Origin: Pogonophryne albipinna | Taxonomy: Eukaryota > Chordata > Actinopteri > Perciformes > Artedidraconidae | Assembly (NCBI GenBank): GCA_028583405.1 | Contig: CM053243.1 | Location: 35,119,420-35,183,419, forward strand | DNA: 64,000 nucleotides | Direction of reading: 5' to 3' | Part shown: in pieces, positions 1 to 12,534 of the stretch | How the letters are laid out: each line of letters begins with the position of its first letter | Position numbering within the stretch: the stretch's first letter is position 1 | Made by a program: the position numbers and the translations under genes | Notes under the pieces: model-generated | The model's database searches: none | What the model saw: only the letters and a program-made list of their open reading frames with translations | Told to the model about the DNA's origin: nothing

Positions 1-774
1 TCATATGATTATGAAAATGTTTTGCTTATAATTTTTCCCAATACCCCGGTGATCAGTAAATGGCTCAATATAGACTGAAAGTGGAAATAGATAATGTGTG
101 ATTATCAGAATAACTTTTTGGTCATCATTGGCTTCTTGTGTTTCCTCCCTAAAGTATCCAATGCTGATACAACTTTTGATTGTCCGACAACATGAAGCAA
201 AACAATACAAAAATTAAGCTCAGTTATCTCTTTTTTAGAATCCTTCCTTATTAAATCTCAAAGTGAATAGAGTTGTGCAGCGATGAAGTATTTTTGTAGG
301 CCAGACCCAGAACTTAGCATAGGGTCCCTCGACGAAAAAGCAGTTGGATTTCCCCATTGGATCTCCGCATATGGAAGAAAATAAGGTTTGTGGCCAAAAC
401 AAGTTTATGATACTTAACAGGTTTTGTCCAGCTACAAATCTCTACATATTAACATCACTTTTGGTTTTTCAAATGTTAAAAAGCTAACGTAATGCTATAA
501 ACTAACTACAGCACGGTCGCATGGCTGCATATCACCACCCTTAAGCTAAAAGCTTAACGCGTATTTTATGTCGTAGAACAACATGTGCAGCTTTCTTCAG
601 CTTATGTTAATCACAGACCTTAATGCGGGTTTATAAGCACAAACACGTTCAGAATACATTGACCTTGAGACGAGGGAACCTGAATTGGTGAAATTCTAAG
701 TCTTTTCCGGGTTTTAGAACACATTACTGCACCGCTATCAACATTATTAAAAAAAACATTTTGACTTTCAATTT
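1..774. other. Intronic sequence, nothing recognised
   Basis: AT-rich unique-looking sequence. All reading frames are short and show no domain. A small perfect palindrome, AAGCTAAAAGCTT, lies near 545. No repeat family was identified. Confidence 0.5.
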
Positions 775-1026
775 ACACACGGCATCTATTGCACGTCTGT
801 CCGTCCTGGGAGAGGGATCCCTCCTCTGTTGCTCTCCCTGAGGTTTCTCCCATTTTTCCCTTTAAAACTGTGGGTTTTCTTCGGAAGTTTTTCCTTGTAC
901 GATGTGAGGGTCTAAGGACAGAGGGTGTCGTATTGTCATACTGATATTTTGTACAAACTGTGAAGTCCACTGAGACAAATGTAACATTTGTGATATTGGG
1001 CTATATAAATAAACATTGATTGACAA
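775..1026 (+). repeat. Dispersed teleost repeat, non-LTR-type 3' tail
   Basis: The stretch with GTCCGTCCTGGGAGAGGGAT, a TCTCCCTGAGGTTTCT block, TTTTTCCTTG and then GGGCTATATAAATAAA ending in ATTGATTGA is a 3' end I recognise as very common in teleost genomes. The terminal short-unit repeat after AATAAA fits retroposition of a LINE/SINE tail. The 65-codon minus-strand frame across it is not a gene. Confidence 0.6.
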
Positions 1027-1359
1027 TACAGTTAGATAGATATATGTAGTGTAAGGGTTGTGTTATCCATGAGTGAAATCCAACACCTAACTATACATTA
1101 AAACAAACACTGTACTGTAGGTTTCCATCATATGAGTCAACTATAAACCCGATACCAATGAGGAAGAAAGACCAATATCAGAGTGCTGTTAGTATTTTTA
1201 AATAATAGACTATAACCTTGAAGCAACTTTCGGTCAAAGATACTTCTTATCAAGATAACTCATTTAAAGAATACAACATCAGATTTGAACATCAAGGCAG
1301 TAAACAATGCGTGATTTGCCAGTTAAAAAGTATTGGCTACACATGGCTGTGGAGATTTC

Positions 1360-1435
1360 ATTTCATTTCAAACCTTTATTTAACCAGATTGGTCCCATTG
1401 AGATCATAGATCTCTTTTTCAAGGGAGACCTGCAA
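1360..1435 (+). repeat. Short LINE-like 3' fragment
   Basis: CATTTCAAACCTTTATTTAACCAG followed by a TCCCATTGAGATC block and CTTTTTCAAGGGAGACCTG resembles a widespread teleost retroposon end. It is short and diverged, so the family is not assigned. Confidence 0.4.
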
Positions 1436-4400
1436 ACTGATCAAACAATCACACAGTGATTACCACATCAGTTCTCTACAGCTCAACACAGAGGAGGATG
1501 TCAGAACCCTGTGATTGAGATATTGACATTCCCCCTTTATCCTTGAATTAAAAGTACCACTGTGCTTCATGGGCTGGACACATTCAAGAACCATAACAAC
1601 TGAGAGACTATTTTATTATAGAAAACAGTGCAAGGTTAGCATTATAATGTTGTTTCATGAATTTGTTTCATTCATGTAACATTGACTTACAATAACATGC
1701 TGGTACACTGCACACTATTAGTACCTGCTCAGGGTCATTGTTTTGTATTCTGCTGTGTACTATAGGTGCTCTCTTGACTTGTATTGTCTTGCAGCTACCT
1801 CGTGGCAAAAGGAAAAAAGATGGGGTTTATTTCACAGCTGGGCAGTTACAATCCTCCAGATGTTTGCGAAATAACTTTGACTTTGACTCAGAGTTTGGTG
1901 GTTGTCTTCATACCCCTGAGAACTCACACCCTGTAGCCTCAAATCGGGCACTTATAAAGGTTTGCAGCTTGGAAATACAATGAATGTTAACAATGAGCCA
2001 TGTTCACACGACCAGTTATTAAAGTGTGAGGCTGGAGTTAACCAGGAACGCTCTTGAGAATTCAATAATAAATTCCCCTCTATGTTTTTCTCAGATAGAC
2101 GATATGCAAGGACAGAAGAAAAAAAGTGATGTTGCATTTATATAGACGTTTTCTTTTTTTTCCTTTTTAAAGAGTGCCATTGTTGAAATACTTTGTAACT
2201 GCTTTAAATCACCAGCTTTTACAGTTATCTCTTGTGCTGCAGTTTTCTCTGCTTCACCCTGAGTCAATATGATATGTAATAACAATATCAACAATACAAA
2301 GCATTTCATGCAATAAAAGTGCACGCACCAAAACTAATTTGCAGTAACTCATATTACCAAAAGACAAGTGACACAGGTTGGAACTGTTGCCACTGAGGGT
2401 CTTCAAATCCAGGACAGTTTCCATCTCTGACCTTTTGCTAATCCAAACTCATCCACTAACTTTCATGATGCTCCACAATTCAGCTGAACTGCTCCAGATA
2501 AAAAGTGAATTGATCCATGCAGGGAATTTTGGTCAAATCAATGCTGAATGTCAATGGCTCCATACTATAACTTCCTTTTGCAACTTTCTAACAATCTGGG
2601 ATGTACAATTCTAACTCCACTTTTGGCCCAAGCTTCTTCTTTAATATTTTATTAGAATTGTACAGGCTGATTTTATTCAACAAAAGAGATGTGTTCAAAG
2701 GTCACAAATGCAACAGAAAACCATAGCGTTCATGCTAACATTCTCCTTAAAAACCAAGCTTTTTTTATTTATTATACATTTGTTACGTCTTAATGAGAAA
2801 AGCAGATGTGTTGATCTTAACATTATGGCTCTGTTCGATTTAAGCGTCCTGGTAAATCATGACAGTATGACAGTGAGTCCGCACTCGCACCAGGACCCTG
2901 GAAAAAAACCAGTTAAAGCCATAGTCTATTTGATCTTTACTCCAATGTCAAAGGGAGACAAGCGTTGTGTTCACGTACTGTAAGATACATAAGTTACTAA
3001 TACTAATTAACTTCAAATTAGAGTCTATCATGTCATTATTAGGGAATAGTTAATACTGATTTCTGTCACCTCAGGTTTTTTAAGTCCGCAGTGCATCAGC
3101 CTGCTGCAACATGCTATTCTCAGCAGTATCAACACGTCATGGCTTCAACACAGACTTCATATTTCACTAATGAGCCCCATTGAAACCTCCTAATGAGGCT
3201 GCTTAGGAGGCGACCTGAGGCCACCAAAACGGCATAAGAGGCAATGAACTTATGCACGGTTGTGGAAGTCAGAAAAGGATACATTTTTCAAAAGAACATA
3301 ATTAAAACAACATGAAAGAATAATAATGAATCTCTGTGTTGCTATTAAATATGAGATTAATAGATTTTTGGCAACGTGTTTATTGATTCTTACTGCTGAG
3401 CTTATCAAGCTGATTAAGCGGCAGTTAATGCAGCTTCAATTAAATATCTAACAGGATTTTATATGATCATGAACAATACTTTAAAAGGCAACCTTTGATG
3501 ATTCTGCGGTGGGGATTTACAACAGTGCTGCACTGCACAACTATCTTTTATATCCAACCATGAACTGTGTCTTTAATGGCCTGAGGCTTCCTCCACTCAC
3601 AAGGTACACACTCACTAGAACACACTCCTTATTAATATGCAAAAGCTTTGGAGGGAGTCATGACTAAAACATTGCCCTTAATTAATGAGTGGTGCTCATG
3701 AAGCCCTGGAGCAATGAGGAGAAATTATTTAGCTTTACTCTTCCCAAGGATTCCCTCCCCACGCTGAACTATAAAGTGGAGGTGAATGTCAACAGTGCTG
3801 GTGGGATGTGTTAAGAGTTTATGCGAAGGGATATGAAATGTAGACTACATTAATGTTAGAGTAATAGAGGAAGTTACGTGATTAAATATTCAGTCCGTTA
3901 ATGGCTGTGAGCTAATGGGGGAGCGAGCAACACAATCAAAACACTGGCAGCCATGACTGCTCATTAATGCCGTTTAATGTCCACCGGTCAATTTGAATTA
4001 TAGGTTTGGAACAGACAGATGCAGTGGCTGAAATGATGGAGTAAGTGAAAAACTGCAAAACTGAATAAGCAATAAACCCTCCCAGAACACACGTGGTGGC
4101 GCAACGGCCAGTTCAAGCATTGTTCAAACAGTTTGGTATTATTCTGACCTTCAAAAGTGATGTGCCGTCTCTGGGATATTTTGGTGCCAAAACTTCAAAA
4201 CGACAGCAAAGTTCAAGTTGAAGGACCTTAGTCTTACATTACAATCACTCAAAACAAGGCAGTAGGTAAAATCTGAAATGAATCAATGTGTAAAGCACAT
4301 TTATATGTGTTTGAGAGCTCCACTATTCTCTATTCTGCTACTGACTGTGTAAGAAGTTGTATACAATTAATGTATTTTAGCATGCTTGGCTGTAGTGCCC

Positions 4401-4544
4401 ATAGTTTTTGCTCAAAATATTTTTCAATAAGCATCCCCCTTTGAAATATTTTTTTTCAGCCAAGTTCCTGCTTACCAGAATAAAATATTTATGCTAGGAC
4501 AAAAAGCATATTTAATACAATGAATACAGCTACAGCGTCCTACA
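1436..4544. other. Intronic sequence with an ATTA-rich block
   Basis: No coding frame with domain content. From about 3340 to 4010 the sequence is dense in ATTAAT/TTAATTAAT homeodomain-type sites. It includes an octamer-like ATGCAAA next to ATTAAT at 3631-3644. It shows no transposon ends and looks like a candidate conserved noncoding element. The first part (1436-3100) shows nothing recognisable. Confidence 0.35.
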
Positions 4545-4795
4545 AAGTACATTTTATATAGAGCTTTACTGTATGTAGTCTTTCTGTCTCCTCAAAGTGC
4601 TTTTACATATACAGCAGTCGCCCAATCTCACACATTCATAAAGAGTCAGAGGCTGCCATACAAGGTGACACCTGCTCAGGGAAACTAATATTCACAGACA
4701 CTCACACACTATTGGCCGAGACATTGGGAGCAAAATGCTGACTGCTGCTCGAATCCAAAACCTTTGGGTTAGAGCCACAGTTGCCCATAGTTGGG
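4545..4795 (-). repeat. SINE-like dispersed repeat, minus orientation
   Basis: Read on the minus strand it runs from a box-B-like GGATTCGAGCAGC through GCTCCCAATG, then AAAAGCACTTTGAG, to a terminal GCTCTATATAAAATG. This is the same layout as the repeat split by the L2 at 12535-14692. It is an old diverged copy, and the tRNA-like head is only weakly visible. Confidence 0.5.
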
Positions 4796-5511
4796 CCATT
4801 AGTGTCAGATTTACTAAACAACAACATTGCAACTGAAAAACACTGTACATGCATCATTTCAAATGTTTACTATCCATCACTAAATTCATGGCAATACACA
4901 TTTTTGTCATTATGCATTAGCACTAACAAGCACAGCGCTACAGTACATTGCAGTTTCATAGAACTGTGTCATATTGATAAGTGTTACCTACAATTGAGTG
5001 AGGGGATTCTCTTTCAACTTCTTCATCCATGTTTAAAGCTGTATTGCTAATACATGTCAACAACAAATCAATATTTATTTGTTTTTGTCACTAGACAATA
5101 CAATTGTAAATTGTAATGAATGGAATTAACTTATTGGAATATAAATGTTAGAATTGCATTTAGTATTATATAATTTGTTCTAGATGTTACGCATAAATAC
5201 TAAATTATAGTACTGGATATCCATTTGAGAGACACTGGTTAAGTGCATCATTTAAGTCTAAAATTGGATTTGGAGAAGAGCTGTTCGGCAAAAATAGTGC
5301 GTAATACGTGTAATATATATATATTTGTTTATCTGTTATAACCAATTTCCACTGGCTTATACAGGAAAAGCACTTTAAAGCACCTCTATATTAAACACCA
5401 GTTGTCATGGCTGTCGTTTGGTGGGTGGAGAGAAACACACATTTCAGCTTTCACAGAATAATTAATGGACTGCAAAAGTTGTCAGAGATTGATCAAATCT
5501 ACCACTTAGAG

Positions 5512-6967
5512 CAGGGGTGCCCAACCTTTTTTGAACCGAGAGCTACTTTTAAAGTTGCCAGTCTGCCGAGATCTACCAGTCCAAATAGAGAGGCGTAGCC
5601 ATTACTGACAGCCTACTACCAGGTAAATACACACTTCTACTTGTATAAAACTGACCTTTGTACGATTAATACTTCATAAAATACTGCAGATCCTTTATCT
5701 TACCTCTTTCTAATCTACACACATACAAGTATTTAACTGAAGTTACACAACAGTGTTGTTGATACAGAGTTGGAGTTTATTCGCACGTCACAAACTACAG
5801 TGGGTAATGTTTTCAAGAAGCATTGAACAGTGCTGCCACATATGACACAGGGAAAAAAGAAAAGACTCTGAACCCTTTCTTTGCCATTATATAAAAATAG
5901 TGTTGCTACAAAAGTATAAATGAGGCTTACTAATAAGACAACTCAGATCTGAAGCTACGCAGGAATCTGCTGCCAAAGTGCAATAAAAAAGACAAAATTA
6001 ATAGAATCAAACCCTTTTTTTGTTGCATTTTAATAGAGTATAAAAAGAAATGCCTTTTTAAAATAGCATGCAAGCAACACTAGCTTCTTAACCTGAATTG
6101 ATAATAGACTATAAACAATTTAAACAGAACAGAACTTAATGTTTGCATTCTTATACCATTTTGTACAATTATTATAATGAATAAGTTCAAACAAACTAAA
6201 ACTTACAGCTGATTAATAACGGTATCTAACTTGAGTTTTTATTATATCAAAAACCTGTTGAAATGCTTCTGTTATTTTTACTGTCCCCCAAAAGCGCGTC
6301 GGCAGCCTCCAGGAATGCTTCTTACACAACTTCGCCGTCTTTGAAAGACTTCATGTGTTACGCAAGAACGTGACTGACACGATAAGATGCTATGGTAGCA
6401 GCCTTGCTCTTGTTGTTGGGCCTGGTGAAAATGGACTGCTGTGCATTTAGCTGTCCTTTCAGGCCCCTCCCCTTTTGGGAGCGTAGGGCAGAATTAGGAG
6501 GGAATTCCGTCTCGTAGCGTTTGTGCACTGTTTTGAAATGCCGCTCCTAAATTACCCTTCTTCGATAAAGCCACGCTCGCATTGCAGATGAGACAGATGG
6601 ACTTTGAATTGGAATAGATACAAAAATAATCATCCTCCCACTCGGAGTGGAAATTATATATTTTGGGCTTTTTTGCTTCTGCCATAATTGCGGTCTTGTG
6701 TGTGTGCGGACTGTCACTCCTGCAGTGTTGACACGGACAACGTCAGCGAAATAGTGCCCACTGACGACCAGCCACGCCCCGACACATGGGTGTCTAGCCG
6801 GCCAATCACAAAGCTTTGATGCGTTCAAGTGCATTATTCTGGCACAGGAAGATTATGTTATAGGACATTAACGATAAAACAGAATATTGTTGTTCTATTT
6901 TTAGACACATCTCGCGATCGACTGGGAATCTCCCCGTCGATCGCGATCAACTGGTTGGGCACCCCTG
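5512..6967 (-). mobile_element. hAT DNA transposon, internally deleted
   Basis: Terminal inverted repeats CAGGGGTGCCCAA and TTGGGCACCCCTG are typical of hAT ends. They are flanked by a perfect 8-bp target-site duplication, ACTTAGAG, at 5504-5511 and 6968-6975. Length is 1456 bp. The minus strand keeps the 5' part of a transposase (BED-type zinc finger) near the right end. The catalytic and dimerisation parts are missing, so the copy is non-autonomous. The right-hand end has CpG-rich GATCGCGATC-type sub-terminal repeats. Confidence 0.9.
6290..6685 (-). pseudogene. hAT transposase N-terminal exon remnant (BED finger)
   Basis: The minus-strand frame starts MAEAKKPKIY at 6685. It shows W-x(3)-YFCIY, then SICLICNASV, the C-x2-C half of a BED-type zinc finger of the GTF2IRD2/SCAND3-like hAT group. 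A one-base shift after the GNLG residues puts the histidine half (H-x4-H) and a following FPPNSAL segment into the next frame. Further down, QLNAQQSIF and FKDGEVV blocks typical of this transposase are cut by two stops. It then ends without the DDE core. A dead fragment that belongs to the surrounding hAT element, not a host gene. Confidence 0.75.
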
Positions 6968-6975
6968 ACTTAGAG

Positions 6976-9689
6976 TATTCAAAGAGAGATGTATTTCCTT
7001 ACAATAAAATAACCTCAAGGGATAATGGACGAGTCACTGTTAAGTTATTATATAGTATGCTCAGTGGAGATAACAACAGCCACGTCCGAACAAGCTGTCC
7101 ATCTCTGTCAGCGTTGATGTAATTACTGATGATTATGGAGTGATGTGGTGTCAGGGCCAGGCATGTTGAGGTGACACCCCCAAAAGCGCTGGGCTAATGG
7201 TGTGTAATGACTGATCACCAGGACAGCGGCCATTACACTCAGTGTGGCCTCTGCACAGTGAACACACTGTAAAACGCAGGGTAATAAGAGGATCAGAGGG
7301 ATGACTGAGCCTATTTCCCATCTCACAGGAATATTGGGAAAACCCAATTGGTTCCTCACCAATGAAGGCAGGTCAGAACTAGATCTGTGTCCGAAATCCT
7401 TCCTATGTTCAGTCATCTGTTCCCTATAGGATTAGTGGTTTAGTGAGCAGTAAATATACTAAAGCAGAGATTTACACTTTTCTACACAAGGTGCTAAAGA
7501 TTGGACAGTGAATGATTATATGTCTTGGTTAATTTACCTCATTTGCAATAATGCCTTAATTACTGCGAACTCAGAAGGAATTCAAATTCTTTCTTTTATT
7601 CTTCAGTTTCTCTCTTTTTGCTTCTGTGTGTCATAAAGCCTCGGGATAAATGTTAATTTCCCACCAAAGTTGAATAACGTCCACAGTATTGACACCTATT
7701 GGCCTCTATTTGCACTGCCGAGCTAATTATGTGTCCACTTGTCTCTTCATACATCAGCATCTGTTCAATGCACTTTATCGTCTCAATGGAATGTGAGGAA
7801 GCAGTTGGGATTATATCTTGACTCAAGTATGGTATTTAAGCCAAATGTTGAGCTACTTCAGTTCCTTGGCGAATGTTTGTCAATGACTGTTGAGTTAATA
7901 AGGCGTCGTGTGAATAGTGCCTTTTTTCATCATGTCTCCTACAAACAGTCAACTTTTTTGACATGCTACTGATCTTTATTTAGCCTCAACAAATTAGATT
8001 TAGTTGCATGAAGTCAAAGAATCAACTGTCATTTGTCATGGTTTTGGCAGGAATTGACAAAACTGTCTTGGTGCATATTGATGGATTGGAAAGTGCTCAT
8101 ATGAATAATTTTGGATGACATAATGACTTGGTGTGAAGTATATTACTTTAAATATAAACCACGTTATTTTTGTGTTACATTATTCTGCCTGATTTATTCA
8201 CTTACAGTTTTTACTCTGACCTGGCATGGAATTGTGTGAAGGTGTTAAGGATAAAACGAATAAATGATGACTCATGTAGAGTAAAGTGTCCTTAAAAATC
8301 TAGATATTTTTTAAAGGGCAGATTTGATTACATTATATTCCCCTTCCAAAAGATTCACAGTTATTCTCTCATTCACTCTGACCTGGTATGAAAGTGTTGA
8401 GAATAAATGATGACTCTTGTACAGTAAGCTGAAATGTAATAGTGGAGATCTTCTGAAAGGGCAGAATTGATTCTCAAGAAAAGCGTCTTCTTTCTGTGAG
8501 CTAAGAAAGTATTAGCTCAATTTCTTTGTGCTCTAATAATGTGAGAGTGCTCCTGTGGCTCATTCAGCCGAGTGAGTGGCATCTGTCCTCAGCTTTTAAA
8601 GGCTCCCTCTCCCAACAACCAGCTTTTATTCAAGCCAGTAAATACTGGAGTAGCAGTGTCTCCCATAATATTCTTTATTAATGCCATTTGTGTCTATTTT
8701 TGTCTTTTGGTTACTTTCTCTCATAACAAATGTATAGCTCAAACTGGATTTCCTATGTCAATTCACATGATCTGTTCACAGAGAAAGTAAACAGAAGTCA
8801 GCGTTGTTTGTGTCCGCTGTTCTCACGTTGCATCTCTTCTCTTCTTTCTTTCAGAACTGAGAACTCTTTTTTTTGGTCTGCAAAACTTAAAAAGAGACAG
8901 AATATTGAATCTTGAATCTGAGTGTAATATGGGATCTACGAGTTAAACCAATACTTTAACTTTGCACAACACATTTCTAAAACATGTCCTCGTCCTTTTT
9001 AGCTTCCATCATCGTCTCGTTCAATTATGTCAAGCAGAACACTTCAGGAATGTGAAATTTAATGACCAGTGACAAGCTCATAAAAAAGAACATTGCACAA
9101 TCCTGTCGATTTTTCTTTGCTTTTTTTTTGGTGCCAACCAAAGTCGTCATGCTCACTTTCCGCCTCGGCCTTGCAGCTCACCTTGACATGATTTGAGCAG
9201 AGATCTGTCCGGGGGGGGGGGGGGATATTGATTGTCCATCATAGCATTTAGCCTAGAGGACATAGATTTCCATACATTTAGTCAGAGGACATTTCTGAAT
9301 TTCTTGCGGTAATCCACCTAAAGTTCAAGTGGCTGTTTTATTTTAACCCATCAGCCAATTGATTCCACCTCACACGGTTCCCAAAACCCTGCATGCAAGC
9401 CATGTGTGGACTCAAAACAAGAATATGTAATTATCAAGATTTTAGTTCATCATAATGGGGCAAAAAGGGCACCTTGCATGGGCTATAAAGAGTTATAATT
9501 TTATATATAATGGTGACCTTTTAAGAATAGTTTATCTGTGCTTTTTGGATGCTAGTTATAATTAATGTCATCAATGAGGTAAGGCACTGAAGTCAGGTGA
9601 GTAGGCATTAGGTTTATGCAATTGTCTTTCGAAATATCATGGAATCTATAGGAAAATGTGACATATATAGTATAATAACATTCCCATTG
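6976..9689. other. Intronic sequence with a degenerate duplication
   Basis: No genes. 7130-7320 is moderately GC-rich and unique-looking, with TAATGG and CCATTA sites around TGATCACC. 8196-8331 and 8352-8475 are two related direct copies (see repeat entry). A run of 14 G residues lies at 9211-9224. The remainder is AT-rich without recognisable content. Confidence 0.4.
8196..8475. repeat. Degenerate direct duplication, two copies
   Basis: Copy 1 (8196-8331) and copy 2 (8352-8475) share in the same order ACTCTGACCTGG, a GTGTT(A/G)AG block, AATAAATGATGACTC, GTA(G/C)AGTAA and AAAGGGCAGA. The spacings differ by indels. This looks like an old local tandem duplication of about 130 bp and not a transposon. 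Confidence 0.6.
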
Positions 9690-9693
9690 TTAA

Positions 9694-10473
9694 AGGGACC
9701 CTATTAAAGGGTATGTACGTTTGAGAAACCGGCTTGAGATACACTTTTTGTTATATTCCATGGAATGCTCTTAACGTCCCGATAGCAATGAATATCTTAA
9801 GTGCTTTGACAAAAAATCCATAACAAAATGTCATCTGTGGAAGCCGTAGCGCTGTAAAAAGCACGACCAATCATTTGAGCCGGCCCGGCTAAAATAACTG
9901 GATGGCCTACCTGCCTGTCAGCCTTCCATCTGTGCACAAACTTATCTCGTGCCCTCATTGGTCATGTGCGCGTTCGTGTGTGTTGGAGGAGGGGCTCTGT
10001 AAGGAAGTGGCAGATTTTCTCCGGTCGTGTATTTTCAAATTCTAGAGCACTCGAGCCGGTTTCTCAAACTTACATACCCTACCTTTAAGCTTATTGGGGG
10101 TTTTCATCCCCTGTATATTATAGGTTTTTGTGCATGTAAATGGTCTGCTAGAATCCCCAAATCCCCCCTCTGCCTAACCGTAACATTGTGGCATCACTAT
10201 GAAACACTTGCGCTTCTATTGGCTAGCGCTCCAACACATTGTCCGTGATAGGGGACATCTCTTAGCGGGTAACCAATCACAACAGAGCCGGCAAGCTGAC
10301 CAATCAGGGCAGACTGGGCTCTGGTTTCAGACGGAGGGTGAAAAAAGGAGCCGCTGAACAGGCAGTATGAGAATAATAATGCACTTTTTTAACATTAAAG
10401 CATGTAAACATGTCACAGAAGAGGCTTGGAAAAAATCAATATGAAATCTGAAAAAGAGCATCATAGGGCTGCT
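9694..10473. mobile_element. TTAA-target MITE (outer element)
   Basis: Flanked by TTAA at 9690-9693 and 10474-10477. The ends AGGGACCCTATTA and CATCATAGGGCTGCT are imperfect inverted repeats. The interior includes CCAATCACAACAGAGCCG, a CAATCAGGGCAGAC block and TCTGGTTTCAGACGGAGGGT, a teleost MITE that I recognise as very abundant. The TTAA target suggests piggyBac- or Kolobok-type mobilisation. It is interrupted by a second TTAA element at 9708-10084. Confidence 0.75.
9708..10084. mobile_element. TTAA-target MITE nested in the outer MITE
   Basis: Flanked by TTAA at 9704-9707 and 10085-10088. The inverted ends read AGGG-TATGTACGTTTGAG and CTCAAACTTACATACCCTAC, followed by the inner motif GAAACCGGCT. 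A second, shorter copy of the family lies at 38953-39260, with nearly the same interior (CCGGCCCGGCTAAAATAACT and flanking sequence). Confidence 0.8.
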
Positions 10474-10477
10474 TTAA

Positions 10478-12534
10478 GAGGGTACATCAAGTATGCAACA
10501 GTGACTTTGAGAACCGTGAGTACCCTGTTTCCCAAAAATAATGAATGTCGTTTTAACCATAAAGAAAATCTTTCCTTAACCCAACACGACCTTTCCTTTA
10601 TTATCAGATAGGTTCTCTGAAACATAGCTTCTGACAAATAATCTCCCTTTACATAATAAAAAACCACTGTATTTTCAGCAGTGATGGAGCATTGTGGCAT
10701 CTTGTTTCTGTTCACCTGATTAAATGAAGTCCTTTATTCCCCCTTTATTTTGACTATGTTTTAGATGCGACCAACTCCTGCAAATAAAACAATAAGCAGC
10801 TACATGCTACACTATGTTCTACAGCTTTGTTTAACTGCTCATTGCATGGTTTTGAACAGGTAGCATAGATTGTTTTGTTAAAAATATTTTCTTGCTGTTC
10901 AGAGCTGCTGGCTGTCTGTCTATTCCCACTAATAAGAGCAGTGAACTAAACACAGAAGAGCTGCAAGCCACACAACCAAGCCAATAAACTGAACAATGCT
11001 GGGAGAGGAACTGCAGAGTTGGGTGTTTTGAAATTATGAGCAACTGCTTTCACATATAATTCATTGTAATATAAATATTAATTTGACCCAAATCCACCAT
11101 AGAAGTGCAGTCTATAAAAGTTGCTTTGTGGGTCGTTTTAGAATACTTTTATGAAAGTATGGGGACTTGTATAAAAAATCGATGGAAGCACAAAGCTGAT
11201 GCTGTGACTATACTGCCAAACATTGAACATAAAGTATAACCAGGTTACACAATGCAAGCATTTGCAACACAGCATTTCCACTTTGTTTATGATCTAGAAT
11301 GGTAAATAGGCCACTAGCAGTTTTTTTACAAGGCGCTTTGCAATATGCCCACGCATCAAAGCACACATATTTTCAGGTAATGGGAGCTTATTTAAAGAGA
11401 TTAGCATGGTAAATATGCACACTTTGCATTTGGAAAACGAGGCAGGAAAGAGGGGGAATTAATAAAAACTGAAAAGGTAAATCTGAGCGGATTCTAGGGT
11501 AGTGCATGCGTTGTAGTCACATGGTATTATTCGAATAAAGCATTAAAGACATGGCACTGAAAAAGCAAGCTTCTCACTTCTATGCTGCAAATATTTTTCT
11601 TTACAGCGTGAATTACATCCCATTCTTTAGTAATATTAGCTCGGTTTGCTTTATGCCATAAAGCAAATTTCCGGAACTGGATGCCATAAACTTTATGGCA
11701 TCCAGTTCCGGAAATATTCATATTCTCTCTGTGTACAGTCGTACGTGAAGCAGCACTGCGAGGTAATGCAATTAATTCACCACCAAATGAAATATAGAGC
11801 TCCAGGCAGTAAATATGCTTAGGCTGCAATTCAAATGAATGAAAGCATGTTTCATTAATGCACTCTGTCAATAAACATCCATCCAATAGCTGGAGTGCAT
11901 TATTATTCCACATGTCTCCATGTGTATTCAACCAGGGAAACAGGAAGATAAAGCATCGCAGAATAAGAGCGTAAGCAGCGTAACATGAATATGGACATCA
12001 CTCTGAATGCATGTGCTGTCTGCTGTCGGAAAAAATGAACCAACATTGAATAGTTATGGGAAAGCTAAATATAAACACAACCTTCTCAGTGCCAATTACA
12101 AATAAATGAAAGTGAGCAGTAAGAAAAACTTATCTGACTCCTTCCCATACTGTGTTTGATGGGCTTATTAAAGTAGCTGGTGCCGAGCCAGCCTCACGGC
12201 GTGACCTCCATCTCTGAAGAGCTAATGTATACAGGGAGGATTGCCAAGGTTTCCAGGCTCGTCACACCTGAGCTCCACATTCATTACATGTATAATTGGA
12301 ATTGGATTTGATTAAAATGTCATTAAACATATAAAGTGTCTTTGGGGGGGATGCACCCTTTCCCAATGCTAGCATTTTGGAGAATATATGTAACAACTGA
12401 TGCATGAAATTAATGGCAGCTTCTTTAGCCGTCCATACAGCAGGTTGAGCATATTGTCTATGAACACAAATATATTGATCAGTAGAGTGCAGATGTGGAT
12501 AGAAAATAAAAATAAAGGATGAATGAGGCTGCAA
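10478..12534. other. Intronic sequence with a twin palindrome
   Basis: No coding evidence. The longest frame (11527-11931, minus) lacks any domain and crosses the palindromes described separately. 12121-12330 is unique-looking with ATTA-type sites. No transposon ends were seen. Confidence 0.4.
11645..11715. repeat. Two abutting perfect palindromes
   Basis: The first palindrome has 11-base arms (TTTGCTTTATG and its complement, 11645-11655 and 11657-11667) around a single C. The second has 24-base perfect arms (11667-11690 and 11692-11715) also around a single C. The two share the base at 11667 and both contain an ATGCCATAAA core. The longer one could form a near-loopless hairpin or cruciform. 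Confidence 0.92.

Noticed and set aside
8730..8915. Possible small exon frame with cysteines
   Set aside because: No EGF spacing, wrong strand for nell2, and it ends in low-complexity sequence.
11527..11931. 134-codon minus-strand frame
   Set aside because: It crosses the twin palindrome and has no recognisable domain.
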